Source of the DNA: an uncultured Clostridia bacterium
GTDB lineage: Bacteria > Bacillota > Clostridia > Peptostreptococcales > Anaerovoracaceae
Direction: 5' to 3'
Length of the DNA: 20,893 bases
NCBI GenBank assembly: GCA_938009115.1
Contig: CALLHZ010000085.1
Span: 1 to 20,893, forward strand
The notes beneath the pieces are model-generated. The model was not told the DNA's origin, made no database searches, and saw only the letters and a program-made list of their open reading frames with translations. Both the position numbers and the translations under genes were made by a program. Shown here in pieces: positions 1-7,209 of the stretch (position 1 is the first letter of the stretch; the number at the start of each line of letters is the position of its first letter).

Positions 1-321
1 CATGCCGACCTGGTCATGGCCAATCTGGTGATCGAGTATATCGGATACAACTGTTTCCTCAACGTGATCCGGCAGGTTGCACCGTCGATCGTCAGCTGCC
101 TGATACAGATCAACACAGATGAAGGGTTTGTTTCGGACTCACCCTATCTGCACATATTCGACTGTCTGGAAAGCGTACACCGGCAGATGCATCCGGAACC
201 TCTGGCAGAAGCGATGCAACGCATCGGGTATCATAGGGCGTATCAAGTGGAACACCTGCTGCCCAACGAAAAGAAATTCCTCCGGATCGATTATCTTCTG
301 CCTCAAAAGCACTCGACTTGA
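1..321 (+). CDS. SAM-dependent methyltransferase, C-terminal part (5' truncated)
   Basis: The reading frame is open from the first base and ends at TGA 319-321, so about 106 C-terminal residues are visible and the start lies upstream of the window. The segment beginning HADLVMANLVIEYIG resembles the post-motif region of class I SAM-dependent methyltransferases, where D-L-V-x-A-N-L-x-I-E-Y is the strand 4/5 area. The tail (LRIDYLL) looks like the last beta strand of that fold. The SAM-binding glycine loop would lie upstream and cannot be checked. The substrate is unknown. A strong hairpin follows at 369, so this gene probably ends its own transcription unit and is not part of the arginine operon. 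The fold call is family resemblance only. Confidence 0.6.
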   Translation, partial: HADLVMANLVIEYIGYNCFLNVIRQVAPSIVSCLIQINTDEGFVSDSPYLHIFDCLESVHRQMHPEPLAEAMQRIGYHRAYQVEHLLPNEKKFLRIDYLLPQKHST

Positions 322-368
322 CTTGAAAGCAAATAAAACTGATGATAGGACCGGCGGCCGACCTTCCA

Positions 369-410
369 ACACTGCCCGCAGCAAAGGATGCTGCGGGCAG
401 TGTATTTTAT
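369..410 (+). terminator. Rho-independent-type terminator after the methyltransferase
   Basis: A perfect 14-bp stem (369-382 with 390-403, arm ACACTGCCCGCAGC) encloses a 7-base loop and is followed by a short T-rich stretch (ATTTTAT, 404-410). It lies 47 bases after the methyltransferase stop codon and ahead of an AT-rich promoter region, which fits termination of the upstream unit. The T tract is imperfect. The stem is also symmetric enough that it might work in both directions. Confidence 0.8.
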
Positions 411-471
411 GTAAGAAATGGGCGCGCGAACCATCATATATGCGCATAGATTATATAATTATGCACCAATA

Positions 472-500
472 GTGCAATATATTAAAATATAGCGTATAAT
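472..500 (+). promoter_or_regulatory. Candidate promoter of the argG operon
   Basis: A perfect TATAAT hexamer lies at 495-500. GTGCAA at 472-477, 17 bases upstream, is a weak -35 match (3 of 6). The surrounding 430-560 region is very AT-rich compared with the flanking genes. The predicted start site would be about 507, leaving a leader of roughly 80 bases. No T-box or riboswitch fold was recognised in this leader. Confidence 0.5.
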
Positions 501-506
501 TATAAA

Positions 507-524
507 AATAATGCTTGCATTATT
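507..524. promoter_or_regulatory. Palindrome at the predicted argG start site, possible operator
   Basis: The sequence AATAATGCTTGCATTATT is an 18-bp perfect palindrome with 8-bp arms and a TT centre. It falls at the predicted transcription start, a position where repressors commonly bind. Its length equals that of an arginine-repressor box, but the bases do not match the ARG-box consensus I know, so ArgR is only one possible ligand. A second small dyad, TGCAC-N5-GTGCA, lies just upstream at 462-476 and overlaps the -35 region. Confidence 0.4.
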
Positions 525-587
525 ATAAGTGCGTGTGTATATTTAAAAAATAATATTCAAAGTTCAGAGCAATTGGAGGCAATATAA

Positions 588-1760
588 ATGAAAAAAGTGA
601 TCCTGGCATTTTCCGGTGGACTGGATACCACCTTTTGCACCATCTATTTAAAAGAAAAGGGTTATCAGGTGATCACGGTTACCGTCAACACCGGCGGTTT
701 CAGCCCTGAGGATCTGAAGCAGATCGAGGAAAAGTCAAAAAAGCTCGGCGCAACAAAGCATTATAACGTGGATGCCAAAGAGCGCATCTATGAGGATATC
801 ATCCAATATCTCATCAAATTGAACGGGCTGTATGAAGAAGACTACCCGTTGATGTGTGCAGACCGCTATATCATCGCCGAAGAGATCCTGAAGATCGCCG
901 AGAAGGAAAATGCCGCGGCTGTCGCTCACGGATCCACGGCTGTAGGCAACGATCAGGTTCGGTTCGACGGCAGTTTTCTGGCCCTCAACAGCGATGTGGA
1001 ACTGATCACACCGATCAAGGAGCTGGGGATCACCCGGAACGAAGAAATGGCCTTTCTCGCTGAACGGGGTATTTTCGTGGATCATGTTTACACAAAGTAT
1101 TCAGTGAATCAGAACATTTTCGGCATCACAGTCTCCGGCACCGAAGTGGATGAGAATAAAGAGCCGGATGCAGACGCGTACCAGCTCACAAAAATGGCGC
1201 CCGGCGCTATAAGCGAATATGTGGCGCTGGAATTCTCCGAGGGTGTCCCATCCGGGCTGAACGGGCAGAAGCTTTCCGGCATCGATATCCTGATGAAATT
1301 GAACAGCATTCTGGGGAAATATGGCTATGGAAGTGATATTTACATCGGAGACTGCATCATCGGCATCAAGGGCCGGATCATGTTTGAGGCTCCCGGCCTG
1401 CTGGCCCTGGTGGAAGCTCACAAAAAGCTGGAGCAGCTGGTCCTGACAAAAAAGCAGATCGCTTTCAGCCGGAGCGCCGGTACTCAGTGGGCAGATCTGG
1501 TCTACAGCGGCCTGTATTACGAGCCTTTGGTCAAAGACCTGGAATGCTTCGCTGATTCCGTTCAAAAGCGCGTGACAGGGAGCGTTACGATCAAGGCAGA
1601 ATCGAATCGGATCACTGTAGTTGCGCTGGAATCGCCCTACAGCCTGGTTCGTAAAGATATTGCCATGTACGCCCAGAAGGCCGGCTGGAGCGCCGCGGAA
1701 GCCAATGGATTTATTAAACTCCATACCATGCAGCAGCAGCTGGCGGGAATGAAAAAATGA
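588..1760 (+). CDS. argG: Argininosuccinate synthase (Bacteroides/Xanthomonas-like subtype)
   Basis: This enzyme joins citrulline and aspartate using ATP to give argininosuccinate, the penultimate step of arginine synthesis, in the cytoplasm. At 390 residues it has normal family length. The N-terminal P-loop-like motif AFSGGLDTT (residues 8-16) binds ATP, and HGSTAVGNDQVRFD (about 114-127) is the family signature at the citrulline/aspartate site. The start is supported by an upstream GGAGG (573-577). The reading VLAFSGGLDT–NTGGFS–AHGST–GNDQVRF recalls the Bacteroidetes/Xanthomonas subtype, which works downstream of N-acyl-citrulline. That subtype call is from memory. The next gene starts inside its stop codon (ATGA), so the two are translationally coupled. 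Confidence 0.92.
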   Translation: MKKVILAFSGGLDTTFCTIYLKEKGYQVITVTVNTGGFSPEDLKQIEEKSKKLGATKHYNVDAKERIYEDIIQYLIKLNGLYEEDYPLMCADRYIIAEEILKIAEKENAAAVAHGSTAVGNDQVRFDGSFLALNSDVELITPIKELGITRNEEMAFLAERGIFVDHVYTKYSVNQNIFGITVSGTEVDENKEPDADAYQLTKMAPGAISEYVALEFSEGVPSGLNGQKLSGIDILMKLNSILGKYGYGSDIYIGDCIIGIKGRIMFEAPGLLALVEAHKKLEQLVLTKKQIAFSRSAGTQWADLVYSGLYYEPLVKDLECFADSVQKRVTGSVTIKAESNRITVVALESPYSLVRKDIAMYAQKAGWSAAEANGFIKLHTMQQQLAGMKK

Positions 1761-2722
1761 AGCTTTTAAAAGATCTGATCGAGTGCAATACCTACGAAGG
1801 AGATTATACCGGGATCATTGAGGTCATCAGGGATTTCATTGTCAGCAGAACCTGCGGCAAGGTGATCGAACAGCCTGTGGCGGAGAAAAAGTCCAATGTG
1901 ATCGTCCGCTTCGGTGATCCAAGACTTGTGATCAACTGTCATATGGATACCGTACCACCTGCCGGTGATTGGAGTCATCCGCCCCTTGGATTGCATGAAA
2001 AGGACGATATGCTTTACGGTTTGGGAACCGCGGACACCAAAGGCAATATCTGTATGGTCCTCAAAGCCGTCGAGGCCGTCAAGCCCGAAAATCTGATGCT
2101 GCTGTTCAGTATCGACGAAGAAGCCGGAAGCAAGACCGGCGTACAGTACTTCCTTGAGGAAGGCTTTGGGAAAGGGCTGGAGCGGGCAATCGTATGCGAG
2201 CCCACTGCACTGAGGTTTGCAAACAGGCATAAAGGAGTCTATTCCTATTTTGTAGAGCATCGCACGGAAGGCGGGCATTCTTCCATCAAAGCGGAAAGCG
2301 CGGTAGTGGAAGCAGCGAAAGACATCATTGCATTGCATGCCCAGGGCTTCAACATCGGAAAGGTGGACTGCGCCAACGCCAGCAATGTCGTTGCGCAGCG
2401 CTGCAGATTCAAGGCTTCGGTGCGAACCTACGAGGAGCCCGAAGCCGCTTTGGACCGGATACGAAAAATTTCCCGAAAAGGGATCGTCATATCATCCTTC
2501 ATCGGAAGACCTTTGGTCAACGAACAGCCTCACAGAGGCGATCCCGGCAGCGAGCTGGATTTCTGGACAGAAGCGCCGCTGTTCCAAAACGCCGGGATCA
2601 ATACCGTGGTCTTCGGGGCCGGCAGCATCGCTCAGGCCCATAAGGTGGACGAATATGTCGAAAAATTGCAATTGAGCGATGGTCAGAGGATCATCGAAAA
2701 AGTGATAGGAGAAGAACAATGA
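1757..2722 (+). CDS. M20-family metallo-deacylase, ArgE/LysK-like (candidate N-acylcitrulline or N-acylornithine deacylase)
   Basis: This is a 321-residue co-catalytic zinc amidohydrolase of the M20 family. The expected metal ligands are visible: H62 and D64 (CHMDTVPP), D93 (TADTKGN), the general base E121 with E122 (IDEEAGS), E148 (CEPT) and H295 (AQAHKVDEY). GGHSS at 172-176 begins the lid/dimerisation domain. It is shorter than E. coli ArgE (about 380 residues) and nearer to LysK or acetylcitrulline deacetylase size. It overlaps argG at ATGA and the next gene at ATGA. Its place between argG and argH suggests removal of an acyl group from citrulline or ornithine. No LysW carrier gene is nearby, which argues against the LysW route. 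The exact substrate is inference. Confidence 0.82.
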   Translation: MKLLKDLIECNTYEGDYTGIIEVIRDFIVSRTCGKVIEQPVAEKKSNVIVRFGDPRLVINCHMDTVPPAGDWSHPPLGLHEKDDMLYGLGTADTKGNICMVLKAVEAVKPENLMLLFSIDEEAGSKTGVQYFLEEGFGKGLERAIVCEPTALRFANRHKGVYSYFVEHRTEGGHSSIKAESAVVEAAKDIIALHAQGFNIGKVDCANASNVVAQRCRFKASVRTYEEPEAALDRIRKISRKGIVISSFIGRPLVNEQPHRGDPGSELDFWTEAPLFQNAGINTVVFGAGSIAQAHKVDEYVEKLQLSDGQRIIEKVIGEEQ

Positions 2723-3513
2723 CAGAGTGTTTAATGAAATATCAGGATATGGACCTGGAGATCTATTTGATCGTTAATAAGGCCTATTGGGCAAAATATG
2801 AGAAAATGATGGAGGCGCTGCCTTTCCATACGGTTTTTATCGATCCGGCCACACCGGAAGCGGCTGAGTTCATCCATAAGATCGTCGTGCTGAACGAAAA
2901 GGCCTACGGAGCCGGGATGGCCGCCCCGGACTGGACCTTTGCCAACTTCGGCACCATCGGCGCCGGGATCACTGCAGGATTTTTGTCAGGGGGCAAGCCG
3001 GTTTCCCAGTTGAGCCTCATCGGCAACATTTCCGACGAGACCATCGCCCACGAATGGACCTTGCTGGTGGATCCGGAACTGGAAGGGCAGGCCATCGGCA
3101 CGCTTACCTTCGCGCTGGTGCTTCACCTTGCCCAGGATAAGGACTACCTCACCTTCATCATGCAAACGGATAACTCCAGCGTCAATATTTACCTGAAGCA
3201 TGCTTATCCTTTGATGATCACCGCTTATGGCTTTGTTCACACGCGTCAGAACAGCATGATGATGAAAACAGCGATCCCCAAGCAAAACGGCTTCGAAACC
3301 TTGCTCAAGGGCAAGGTCAAGCAGTTCGCTTTTGAGGACTATCCCGAAGCAAAGGATTTCATTCCGGAAAACGCCGGATGCTTCTGGCTTTGTTACGACA
3401 GCCATAACTTGTACAAGGATATCAATACGAGCATCGGCAAGGGCGGCGTATATTCGGTCATCGGAAAAACAGAGATCGAAGAAAAGATGTATCTGCTGAT
3501 CGAGAAAGGATGA
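2719..3513 (+). CDS. GNAT-like acyltransferase in the arginine cluster
   Basis: This 264-residue protein is not confidently assigned to a named enzyme. The stretch EWTLLVDPELEGQAIGTL (about residues 113-130) looks like GNAT strand 4 plus motif A. There the family has a V-x-P-x-x-x-G-x-x-x-G-type loop for acyl-CoA, followed by a helix and a QTDNSSVNIYLKHAY segment like motif B (N-x-x-S/A-x-x-x-Y). The region after residue 190 has no match I recognise. It starts by ATGA overlap with the deacylase and ends 7 bases before argH. In acetylated arginine pathways a GNAT protein supplies the N-acetylglutamate synthase activity, which is the most attractive role. The N-terminal 60 residues and the C-terminal extension are unusual for that job. 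Confidence 0.6.
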   Translation: MTECLMKYQDMDLEIYLIVNKAYWAKYEKMMEALPFHTVFIDPATPEAAEFIHKIVVLNEKAYGAGMAAPDWTFANFGTIGAGITAGFLSGGKPVSQLSLIGNISDETIAHEWTLLVDPELEGQAIGTLTFALVLHLAQDKDYLTFIMQTDNSSVNIYLKHAYPLMITAYGFVHTRQNSMMMKTAIPKQNGFETLLKGKVKQFAFEDYPEAKDFIPENAGCFWLCYDSHNLYKDINTSIGKGGVYSVIGKTEIEEKMYLLIEKG

Positions 3514-3520
3514 TCCGAGC

Positions 3521-4897
3521 ATGAAATTATGGTCCGGAAGATTCCAAAAAGATACCAGCGCGCTGATGGACGATTTCAACTCCTCCATTGCAGTGGACTC
3601 CAGGATGTACAAGCAGGACATTCAGGGCAGCATTGCCCACGCAAAGATGCTGGCAAAGTGCGGCATCATATCAGCGGAGGAGAGCGCGAAGATCTGTGAA
3701 GGCCTTGCCGGCATTCTGGCAGACCTGGAGACCGGGGCTGCGGCACTGTCCGTGGATGCGGAAGACGTGCATATGAACGTGGAAACGCTGCTCATCCAGC
3801 GGATCGGCGAGGCAGGCAAGCGGCTGCATACAGCCAGAAGCCGCAACGACCAGGTCGCCTTGGATGTCCGGATGTATTTGCGAGATGCGGCGAAAGAGCT
3901 GGCAGCGCTGCTGCAGGACCTGCAGGCTGCGCTGCTGGACACAGCGGAAAGTCATGTGCAGACCGTGCTGCCCGGTTATACTCATATGCAGCGGGCGCAG
4001 CCCGTGTCTTTCGCGCATCATATACTGGCTTACTATGAAATGTTTTCCCGGGACCTGGAAAGGATCGGGGAGACGGCAAAGCGGATCAATGTAATGCCTC
4101 TGGGCGCCGGCGCTCTGGCCGGGACCACCTACCCCATCGACCGGGATTTTGTGGCGAAAGAGCTCGGCTTCGACCGTGTATGCTGCAATTCCATCGACGC
4201 GGTCAGTGACAGAGATTTTCTCCTGGAGCTTACCTTTGATTTGTCGCTGATCATGATGCACTTGAGCCGTTTCAGCGAGGAGATCATTCTCTGGTCCACA
4301 ACGGAATTCGGCTTCATCACCCTGGACGACGCCTACAGCACCGGCAGCAGTATCATGCCTCAAAAGAAAAACCCGGATGCTGCGGAGCTGGTCCGTGGAA
4401 AGAGCGGACGGGTCTTCGGCGACCTGATGAGTCTGCTTGCCATGATGAAAGGTCTTCCCCTGGCGTATAACAAGGATATGCAGGAAGATAAGGAGCCCGT
4501 ATTCGACAGTCTGGATACCGTGATCCTGTGTCTTCGTGTCTTTACCGATATGACCCGAACCATGAAGATCAATAAGGCAGCCATGCTTCTGGCGACCCAG
4601 GACGGATTCTTGAACGCAACGGATCTGGCAGATTATCTGGTGACGAAAGGAGAGTCCTTCCGCAACGCGCATGAGATCGTTGGGAGGATCGTTCTGGCTT
4701 GTGAAAAGCAAGGCAGCAGGATCGGCGACTTGACGCTGGAGACGCTTCAGGCGTATTCTACCCTTATAAGGGAAGATGTCTACGAGGCGATTTCCATTGA
4801 AAATTGTGTTGCCAGGAGAAAAAGCTGCGGAGGCACTGCTTTTGAAGAAGTGCGCAAGCAGATCGCGCAATTGCGCGAAGCGTCGGCTAAATTATAG
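3521..4897 (+). CDS. argH: Argininosuccinate lyase
   Basis: This enzyme splits argininosuccinate into arginine and fumarate and ends the pathway begun by argG four genes earlier. It has 458 residues, the usual length. It begins MKLWSGRF, typical of the family. TARSRNDQVALDVRM (about 108-122) and GYTHMQRAQPVSFAHH are the conserved C1/C2 regions, and the flexible catalytic loop GSSIMPQKKNPD lies at about 275-286 with the active serine. The start sits 7 bases after the acyltransferase stop, and AAAGGA at the end of that gene serves as ribosome binding site. All key motifs are intact, so true arginine synthesis is likelier than a diverged side role. Confidence 0.95.
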   Translation: MKLWSGRFQKDTSALMDDFNSSIAVDSRMYKQDIQGSIAHAKMLAKCGIISAEESAKICEGLAGILADLETGAAALSVDAEDVHMNVETLLIQRIGEAGKRLHTARSRNDQVALDVRMYLRDAAKELAALLQDLQAALLDTAESHVQTVLPGYTHMQRAQPVSFAHHILAYYEMFSRDLERIGETAKRINVMPLGAGALAGTTYPIDRDFVAKELGFDRVCCNSIDAVSDRDFLLELTFDLSLIMMHLSRFSEEIILWSTTEFGFITLDDAYSTGSSIMPQKKNPDAAELVRGKSGRVFGDLMSLLAMMKGLPLAYNKDMQEDKEPVFDSLDTVILCLRVFTDMTRTMKINKAAMLLATQDGFLNATDLADYLVTKGESFRNAHEIVGRIVLACEKQGSRIGDLTLETLQAYSTLIREDVYEAISIENCVARRKSCGGTAFEEVRKQIAQLREASAKL

Positions 4898-4907
4898 GGT
4901 GCTTGCT

Positions 4908-5747
4908 ATGAAACGAAGGATCACGGATAAAGCCACAGGATTTCGGACACAGGACGGCGCCGGTGTAAGCCTGGTGCGCGTGTTGGGAAAAACCACAGTG
5001 AAAATCTTCGATCCCATCCTGATGCTGGATTCCTTTGACAGTGAGAATCCAGAAAACTATACCGCAGGATTTCCGTTGCATCCGCACCGGGGCATCGAAA
5101 CGATCAGTTGGATCGTCAAAGGCAACATGGTCCACCGGGACAGCCTTGGAAATGAAGACGGGATATCCGACGGCGAAGTCCAATGGATGACCGCCGGATC
5201 CGGGATCATGCACGAGGAAAAACTGCCGGCCTCGGAAAGGATGCTGGGTGTTCAGCTTTGGCTGAACATGCCGGCAAAGGATAAGATGTCTTCGCCGGCG
5301 TATCACAAAATAAAGAGAGAAGAGATCGAAGCGATCCCCATCGAGGGCGGCGTGCTGCGGCTGATCAGCGGCACCTATCAGGGGCACGCAGGCTTTCAGG
5401 GAAAGCACCTGCCGCTGGACTACTACGACATCAGCCTGGATCCCGGCGCAAAGTGCATCATTGAAACAGGCCGGGAAAAGTCCGTGATGGTCTTTCTTTT
5501 GCTCGGTCGCGCGAAAGTCGCCGGAGAGGTCGTTGCGGAAAAAACAGCGGTGAAGCTGTCCGACGGCGATTCTGTGGAGTTGGAGGCTTTGCACGAAAAA
5601 GCCGAGCTCCTGTTCATGAGCTCCGACAAACTGGAGGAACCGGTTTCCTGGGGCGGGCCGATCGTCATGAATACCCGGACAGAGCTGCAAAATGCCTTTG
5701 ACGAGCTTGACAAGGGAACCTTTCTCAAGGAGAAGGTCGATTATTGA
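4908..5747 (+). CDS. Pirin family protein
   Basis: This is a 279-residue bicupin of the pirin family. The start is placed at ATG 4908, because the open frame further upstream only reads through the end of argH in another frame. The N-terminal metal site is complete: H58 and H60 (LHPHRG), then H102 and E104 (SGIMHEE), matching the Fe-binding residues of human pirin. GIETISWIVKG and WMTAGSGI are family hallmarks. Some bacterial pirins show quercetin 2,3-dioxygenase activity or act as regulators or redox sensors; nothing here decides the role. It starts 10 bases after argH, so it is probably co-transcribed. Its last 7 bases overlap the convergent membrane gene. Confidence 0.88.
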   Translation: MKRRITDKATGFRTQDGAGVSLVRVLGKTTVKIFDPILMLDSFDSENPENYTAGFPLHPHRGIETISWIVKGNMVHRDSLGNEDGISDGEVQWMTAGSGIMHEEKLPASERMLGVQLWLNMPAKDKMSSPAYHKIKREEIEAIPIEGGVLRLISGTYQGHAGFQGKHLPLDYYDISLDPGAKCIIETGREKSVMVFLLLGRAKVAGEVVAEKTAVKLSDGDSVELEALHEKAELLFMSSDKLEEPVSWGGPIVMNTRTELQNAFDELDKGTFLKEKVDY

Positions 5748-6415
5748 AGGCTTTTCCCAAATTCGATCCGAAGGAGCCAGACGAACATCATCCAGGGGAT
5801 GAGAGATGCGATCGAAAACAGCATGCCGATGACGCCTGCGGAAGAGGGAACGATCATCAGGATGCCGGAGGCCAGACCCCAGGCGCCCAAAGACTTCCGA
5901 AATCCCGAGCTTTGCAATAACCCTCGGGCGTACAGCAACAGACACAGACCGCTCAGGACATAATACGCGTTGAAAGAGGTTCCGGTATACCCGGCCATCA
6001 GACTTTCTCCCGCGGCCAGATAGACGAGTTCCTGGCCGGGCAGCGCCTGTGCGTAAAGCTTGCTGAGGGTCAGCATTTCGAAAGCAGGATTGGAAGGATA
6101 ATAACAAGCGACGCCGACCAGGCCCGTTGCCAACCCCAGGGATGCGGCAACGGGTTTTTCTGTGTACAGCATCACAAAAATGGCCAAATAGATCACCACC
6201 AGGAACAGATTGCTGAACAGATAGAGGAAGTCCAAACTCAGCAGGCCGAGAAGGGGATGAACCTCATAAAGAGCGAAGAAGCCCCGTATACTGTCCGGCG
6301 GAGGAGACAGCACAAAGACGGCGAGCTGCGCCGGAATGAACAGTAACATTGCAGTAGCCGTGTGCCGCGCAACGCGAAAGAGCGGCAGAAATTTTTCAAA
6401 AGTGAAATGACTCAT
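5741..6415 (-). CDS. DUF4386-like multi-pass membrane protein
   Basis: This 224-residue protein is hydrophobic, with about six predicted membrane segments (roughly 17-37, 57-82, 90-108, 148-166, 175-195 and 197-216). The block EVHPLLGLLSLDFLYLFSN followed by YYPSNPAFEML resembles DUF4386 proteins, where a short loop SNPAFEML between helices is conserved. No enzymatic motif is visible. It starts at the TetR gene's stop codon (TAATG, one shared base), so the two form an operon and the regulator probably controls it. The function is unknown. TetR-linked membrane proteins of this type are often called stress or efflux-associated, but that is not supported here. The 3' end overlaps the pirin gene tail-to-tail by 7 bases. 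Confidence 0.7.
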   Translation of the reverse strand: MSHFTFEKFLPLFRVARHTATAMLLFIPAQLAVFVLSPPPDSIRGFFALYEVHPLLGLLSLDFLYLFSNLFLVVIYLAIFVMLYTEKPVAASLGLATGLVGVACYYPSNPAFEMLTLSKLYAQALPGQELVYLAAGESLMAGYTGTSFNAYYVLSGLCLLLYARGLLQSSGFRKSLGAWGLASGILMIVPSSAGVIGMLFSIASLIPWMMFVWLLRIEFGKSLQ

Positions 6416-7037
6416 TATTGTAAACCTCCCTGAACAAGCCTGGCAGCAGGTCTCAGTAAAAGACGAATAAGCTTCTCCAGTTCGCTTCGGATCGACGGAC
6501 TGTCAAGCGCTCCGTTGGCGGAAAAGCAAAGAGTCAGCATTCCCTGCAATGCGTAGATGATGGTTTTCGCCACAGTATCCACGACTTCGGGCTGCAGAAT
6601 GTTATCCTGTACCAGTCGTGCAAATGCGGTCTCCCATATGCCTTGAAACCGGCCCTCCATGTTTTGGTAGCGATCGTCTCCCTGCGGCACGATAAAAGTG
6701 CGAAAGTAGAAAAAACGGAACACGTTGGCGTGGGCAAGGAAATAATCCGCATAGACGCATAAGGCGTTCAGGAGGTCTTCAATGGGATCCCCAACAACCT
6801 CCTTGCTTTCGTCGGGAGTGTACGACAACGATGAGATCATATCCTGGATCATTTCCAGCCGCAGTGTCCAGAGCACGTCGTCCAGATCGCGGAAATAATA
6901 ATACAGGCTGGTATAGGAATATCCCGTGAGCTCGGCCAGCCGGCGGACGGTCACAGCCGTGTGCCCCTGTTCCAGGACAAGCTTTTTTGCAGCCTGCAGG
7001 ATCTCTTGGCGCGTGTGCTCTTTTTTTGTGGATTCAT
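6415..7037 (-). CDS. TetR/AcrR-family regulator, needs a -1 frameshift near its start
   Basis: The TetR DNA-binding domain is clear: TRQEILQAAKKLVLEQGHTAVTV leads into the helix-turn-helix RRLAELTGYSYTSLYYYF, followed by a ligand domain with cysteine-free helices. The complete N-terminus lies in a frame with no ATG, GTG or TTG upstream of a GTG at 6954, and starting there would delete helix 1. The good start is ATG 7037 with GGAGAAG 4 bases upstream. It runs M-N-P-Q-K-K for six codons and then reaches A-AAA-AAG (7026-7020). Without a shift it stops after 28 codons (6951). A -1 slip at AAG, or one extra A, continues directly as E-H-T-R-Q-E-I-L and gives about 207 residues, a normal TetR length. 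Programmed slippage, a mutation or a sequence error are all possible. The gene precedes the DUF4386-like membrane gene. Confidence 0.75.
7020..7026 (-). other. A-AAA-AAG slippery heptamer in the TetR gene
   Basis: On the minus strand the zero-frame codons are CAA AAA AAG, which gives the dnaX-type heptamer A-AAA-AAG. The frame needed downstream is exactly -1. The gene's initiation Shine-Dalgarno (GGAGAAG) lies 14 bases upstream, near the distance where an internal Shine-Dalgarno stimulates -1 shifting. The run of seven A could also slip during transcription or replication. A second A-AAA-AAG occurs at 6988-6982. No strong downstream stimulatory hairpin was identified. Confidence 0.6.
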
Positions 7038-7053
7038 AGCGCTTCTCCGGTAA

Positions 7054-7068
7054 TTTAACATAGTTAAA
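7054..7068. promoter_or_regulatory. TetR operator, proximal copy
   Basis: TTTAACATAGTTAAA is a palindrome with 6-bp arms (TTTAAC/GTTAAA) and a 3-base centre. It lies between the candidate promoter and the TetR start codon. It is repeated almost exactly 18 bases away, and paired palindromes beside a tetR gene are typical autoregulatory sites. Confidence 0.65.
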
Positions 7069-7071
7069 ATA

Positions 7072-7086
7072 TTTAACATTGTTAAA
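7072..7086. promoter_or_regulatory. TetR operator, distal copy
   Basis: TTTAACATTGTTAAA differs from the proximal copy by a single base and has the same 6-bp arms. Centre-to-centre spacing is 18 bp. The copy overlaps the -10 element of the minus-strand promoter. The outer ends also pair: TAATTTAACA at 7051 matches TGTTAAATTA ending at 7089, so the pair forms a larger symmetric element. Confidence 0.65.
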
Positions 7087-7112
7087 TTACACGATATCAC
7101 ACTTTTTGTCAA
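7084..7112 (-). promoter_or_regulatory. Candidate promoter of the TetR/DUF4386-like operon
   Basis: On the minus strand a perfect TTGACA (7112-7107) is followed after 17 bases by TAATTT (7089-7084), a weak -10. The -10 and the start region overlap the twin palindromes at 7054-7086, which fits negative autoregulation by the TetR protein. Confidence 0.5.
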
Positions 7113-7209
7113 GCAGCCGCATAATGTTCAGACAGAAATCAGGCGACTGACATAGGAACGTCAATTATCTGCGGTAGGATGAGGCTGTTCCAAAGAGAGG
7201 AGGGGCAGC

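Noticed and set aside
404..587. T-box or riboswitch in the argG leader
   Set aside because: The stretch is AT-rich with short dyads only. No T-box sequence or recognisable riboswitch core was found.
3671..4870. A 399-codon minus-strand frame opposite argH
   Set aside because: argH has every family motif in the plus strand. The antisense translation has no recognisable domain and no ribosome binding site.
4887..6107. A 406-codon open frame on the minus strand across the pirin and membrane-protein genes
   Set aside because: It lies opposite a pirin with intact metal ligands and overlaps the DUF4386-like gene in another frame. The translation is rich in His, Arg, Pro and Gln with no domain, as expected for an antisense shadow.
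6415..6954. TetR gene starting at GTG 6954
   Set aside because: This start would cut off helix 1 of the DNA-binding domain, while clear TetR sequence continues upstream in the same frame. The frameshifted start at 7037 explains the protein better.
7090..7209. A promoter for the VTC operon
   Set aside because: One is expected here, but candidate boxes (for example CTGACA 7147 and TAGGAT 7175) are 22 bases apart, and no pair with good spacing was found.
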